Source: Azoarcus sp. (GTDB lineage: Bacteria; Pseudomonadota; Gammaproteobacteria; Burkholderiales; Rhodocyclaceae). Taken from it: DNA of 19,542 nt. The notes under the pieces were generated by a model. That model did not search any database and was not told the DNA's origin. It was given only the letters and a program-made list of their open reading frames with translations. Below are positions 17,947-19,542 of this stretch, one piece after another. The stretch's first letter is position 1. Each line of letters starts with the position of its first letter. Where the stretch lies: the NCBI GenBank assembly GCA_031282905.1, contig JAITCV010000075.1:1-19542 (forward strand), read 5' to 3'. A program made the translations under genes and the position numbers.

Positions 17947-17960
17947 TGAACACTGAACAC
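17947..17960 (+). repeat. Heptamer tandem repeat TGAACAC, 2 copies
   Basis: Two perfect TGAACAC units lie four bases after the AGCAACA array. This is a different sequence with the same 7-base period. The last bases overlap the left arm of the following hairpin. Confidence 0.6.
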
Positions 17961-17984
17961 GAGCCGTTTCGCGCTCGTGCTTTT
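17958..17984 (+). terminator. Candidate intrinsic terminator
   Basis: CACGAGC (17958-17964) pairs with GCTCGTG (17973-17979) around an 8-base loop, followed by CTTTT. The stem is short and the T-run has only four bases, so strength is moderate. It would end transcripts from the promoter at 17706-17734. Confidence 0.4.
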
Positions 17985-18163
17985 CCCCGCATTCCATTTC
18001 AAGCTCCACGTCCCCGCAGAAGGCGCGTGGCGGTGTCCGCGCGCCTCGTCTTCACGTCACGAATGCGCTGGAAATGGAATGACGCGCTGTTTTCTCCACA
18101 CGCCTTTCATATGAACTTGCAAGCTGGCGAAGGGCCGACTTTTGCAACAGTAAGGACAATGCC

Positions 18164-19542
18164 ATGAAATACTATCTGGATGTCTTGAGGAAGTACGCGG
18201 TATTCGATGGACGCGCCCGGCGCAAGGAATACTGGATGTTCTTTCTCTTCAACAGCATCATCGCATTCGTTGTCGGGTTCATCGAGGGCATCACACTGCA
18301 AAGCGGTGGCATTATTCTCGCGATGCCATACACGTTGGCGGTGCTGCTTCCGGGGCTTGCTGTCGGGGTCAGGAGACTCCACGACACCGGGCGGAGTGGC
18401 TGGTGGCTGCTCATCGCGCTGGTGCCGCTCATCGGCGCGATCATCCTGCTGGTGTTCCTGACGCAGGACAGTGAATCAGGCGAGAACCGCTACGGGAGCA
18501 ACCCGAAGACTATTCAATCTCCATGCAGCGAAACGGCGCGGCTGCGCAGCGCGGCCATTACGCTCATTGTCGCCGCTGTTATAGGGATACTCTATGGGGT
18601 TTGGCGCATCTACAGGATTTTCGATATTCATGGTTTTCATGCAATTCCTGTGGGATATGCAATACACGTTTTTCCCGAATTGCTGCTACTGGCCACAGGC
18701 ATGATATTACTGCCGCGCGTATCGGACGGCGCCATTCCTGTCGAGCGCGCTCGGCGGCGTGTGGTGTTGCCGATGATTGCATATGCCGCAATAGTGTTTC
18801 TTTCCGGCGGTTGGCGACTGATAGGACAGGCTCTGCGGAGCGGAGATACCTTTTTCATATCATCCAGCACAATGTGGACGCTGTGCGATCTGGTTATTTT
18901 ACTCTTCGCCCTGTCACTGCTGTCGTCCAGCGGGCAGTGGCGGCGTATTGCCTGCACGGCGCTCACAGTCGCATCCTGCATTATGATTGCTTTTAACATT
19001 TACTTGAGTTACGTCCTTTACTCTAGTGACGGAGATGTTCTGGGAATGCTGCGGACATCCATCATGATGTTCTTCCCTATCGCATGGATATTGCTGAGCG
19101 GAGTTTTCAGGATGACCCAAAAGGATTCGCCGGAGAGCGCCGCCGCCATTCCTCAAACGCCCGTGCAGTCGCCGTCTCAGCCGAACCTTGGTAATGGTGG
19201 TAATGGCGGGTTCCCAATGCCGACACCCACGGGAAAAGGCTTTACGAAGGCACAATTCAAGAACGGAGCGTCGTTTTCGGATGAAGCTCTGGCCGAGCTT
19301 TCCTATTCCCGCTCCAGATACGTCCGGGCTTTCGGCACTATTTGGGTTCCGGGGTGGATTCTGGCTATTGTCCTGGGCATTTTTCTCTCGAACGCCATTG
19401 GCGGAGCCATACCAAATCTCTTGGCGGCATTGCTCATTATCGGCGCTCCACTTTTTTGTTCTCTCATCATTCGGGAACAGAAGAAACGTTATCTCGCGTG
19501 CAGGGATAAACTCGGCTTGACAGAGAATGACATCCAACAGGC
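18164..19542 (+). CDS. Membrane protein with N-terminal DUF805 domain, incomplete at window end
   Basis: The frame stays open from ATG 18164 to the window edge: 459 codons with no stop. TAAGGA (18151-18156), seven bases upstream, supports the start. Residues 1-115 are a DUF805 domain: FDGRARRKEYWMFF, then VGVRRLHDTGRSGWW, then GENRYGSNP, with hydrophobic helices between. The middle (about 130-315) has some five or six more hydrophobic segments. A Pro/Gly/Asn-rich linker (about 320-358) follows. A further domain has a soluble part (FTKAQFKNGASFSDEALAELS) and a pair of membrane helices (about 393-436), ending in a charged tail. DUF805 proteins are usually 110-150 aa, so this is a large fusion. 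Function unknown. ATA codons (nine) and AGA/AGG codons are frequent, unlike the GC-biased genes upstream, suggesting a different origin. Confidence 0.85.
   Translation, partial: MKYYLDVLRKYAVFDGRARRKEYWMFFLFNSIIAFVVGFIEGITLQSGGIILAMPYTLAVLLPGLAVGVRRLHDTGRSGWWLLIALVPLIGAIILLVFLTQDSESGENRYGSNPKTIQSPCSETARLRSAAITLIVAAVIGILYGVWRIYRIFDIHGFHAIPVGYAIHVFPELLLLATGMILLPRVSDGAIPVERARRRVVLPMIAYAAIVFLSGGWRLIGQALRSGDTFFISSSTMWTLCDLVILLFALSLLSSSGQWRRIACTALTVASCIMIAFNIYLSYVLYSSDGDVLGMLRTSIMMFFPIAWILLSGVFRMTQKDSPESAAAIPQTPVQSPSQPNLGNGGNGGFPMPTPTGKGFTKAQFKNGASFSDEALAELSYSRSRYVRAFGTIWVPGWILAIVLGIFLSNAIGGAIPNLLAALLIIGAPLFCSLIIREQKKRYLACRDKLGLTENDIQQ

Larger units (their letters stand above)
17313..18163. other. 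Long gene-free region between amidase and DUF805 gene
   Basis: These 851 bases have no frame with convincing coding character. In order they hold the palindrome at 17312-17333; a small hairpin, CGGGCC-GCA-GGCCCG (17427-17441), running into GTGGCAATCC (17441-17450), a piece of the interspersed repeat; a 20-bp imperfect hairpin (17573-17629); a near-consensus promoter (17706-17734); a TTGACA at 17870-17875 without a good -10; heptamer repeats (17901-17942 and 17947-17960); and a hairpin with T4 (17958-17984). From about 17985 to 18150 I see only GC-rich sequence without clear signals. Confidence 0.6.

Noticed and set aside
17770..17949. A short plus-strand frame covering the AGCAACA repeats, with C-terminal ATSNKQQATSNKQ
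   Set aside because: There is no Shine-Dalgarno sequence. The composition follows the repeat, and the 7-base unit would shift the frame with each copy change. Noncoding repeat is the simpler reading.
17901..17960. Possible CRISPR array
   Set aside because: The units are 7 bases long and directly adjacent, without spacers, and no cas gene is present.
17764..18009. A minus-strand frame with a hydrophobic LLVACCLLLVACC stretch that looks like a signal peptide
   Set aside because: The hydrophobic stretch is just the reverse reading of the AGCAACA repeat, and the rest has no coding character.
18523..19537. Frames overlapping the DUF805 gene (18523-18996 on plus, 18914-19537 on minus)
   Set aside because: The frame from 18164 has a good ribosome binding site, a clear DUF805 domain and stays open to the window end. 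The others are its shadows.

Overview
The window is GC-rich chromosomal DNA with dense, mostly housekeeping genes. It fits a facultatively anaerobic betaproteobacterium, perhaps Rhodocyclales or Nitrosomonadales. This placement is inferred from gene order (dacC-ybeD-lipB-lipA, and fnr divergent from hemN followed by a copper ATPase) and from protein character. No rRNA or other decisive marker is present.

Layout. (1) 119-2488, + strand: ppsA, phosphoenolpyruvate synthase. (2) 2761-5979, - strand: dacC > ybeD > lipB > lipA, a cell-wall carboxypeptidase plus the protein lipoylation pair, with a TATAAT box just upstream of dacC. (3) 6045-9344, - strand: a 1099-aa membrane GGDEF-EAL protein with a periplasmic sensor of about 500 residues. 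The cyclase half looks intact and the EAL half is degenerate. (4) 9379-10485, - strand: rlpA, a septal lipoprotein with DPBB and SPOR domains. (5) 10486-10861: a repeat-filled gap. (6) 10862-11599, - strand: an FNR-type oxygen sensor, divergent from hemN across a perfect TTGAC-N4-GTCAA dyad. (7) 11704-16318, + strand: hemN, a UreH/TauE-like membrane protein, a Cu(I) P-type ATPase and a small metallochaperone, tightly packed. (8) 16491-17312, + strand: a nitrilase-family amidase. (9) 17313-18163: 851 bases without a convincing gene, holding palindromes, heptamer repeats, a near-consensus promoter and a possible terminator. (10) 18164 to the window end, + strand: an incomplete membrane protein starting with a DUF805 domain.

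How the genes work together. The fnr-to-chaperone block reads as a low-oxygen module. FNR senses oxygen through an Fe-S cluster, HemN makes haem without oxygen, and the membrane protein, ATPase and chaperone handle copper, plausibly for a haem-copper oxidase such as cbb3, although no cco gene is visible here. The dacC-lipA block is the conserved cell-wall and lipoylation neighbourhood.

Unusual content lies mainly in the gaps. It includes interspersed repeats of the GTCATTGCGA...GGCAATCC type, three unrelated 7-bp tandem repeats, an orphan promoter-terminator pair that could define a small RNA, and the 3'-terminal DUF805 fusion, whose codon use looks less GC-biased than that of its neighbours. 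I found no CRISPR array, transposase, tRNA or rRNA.
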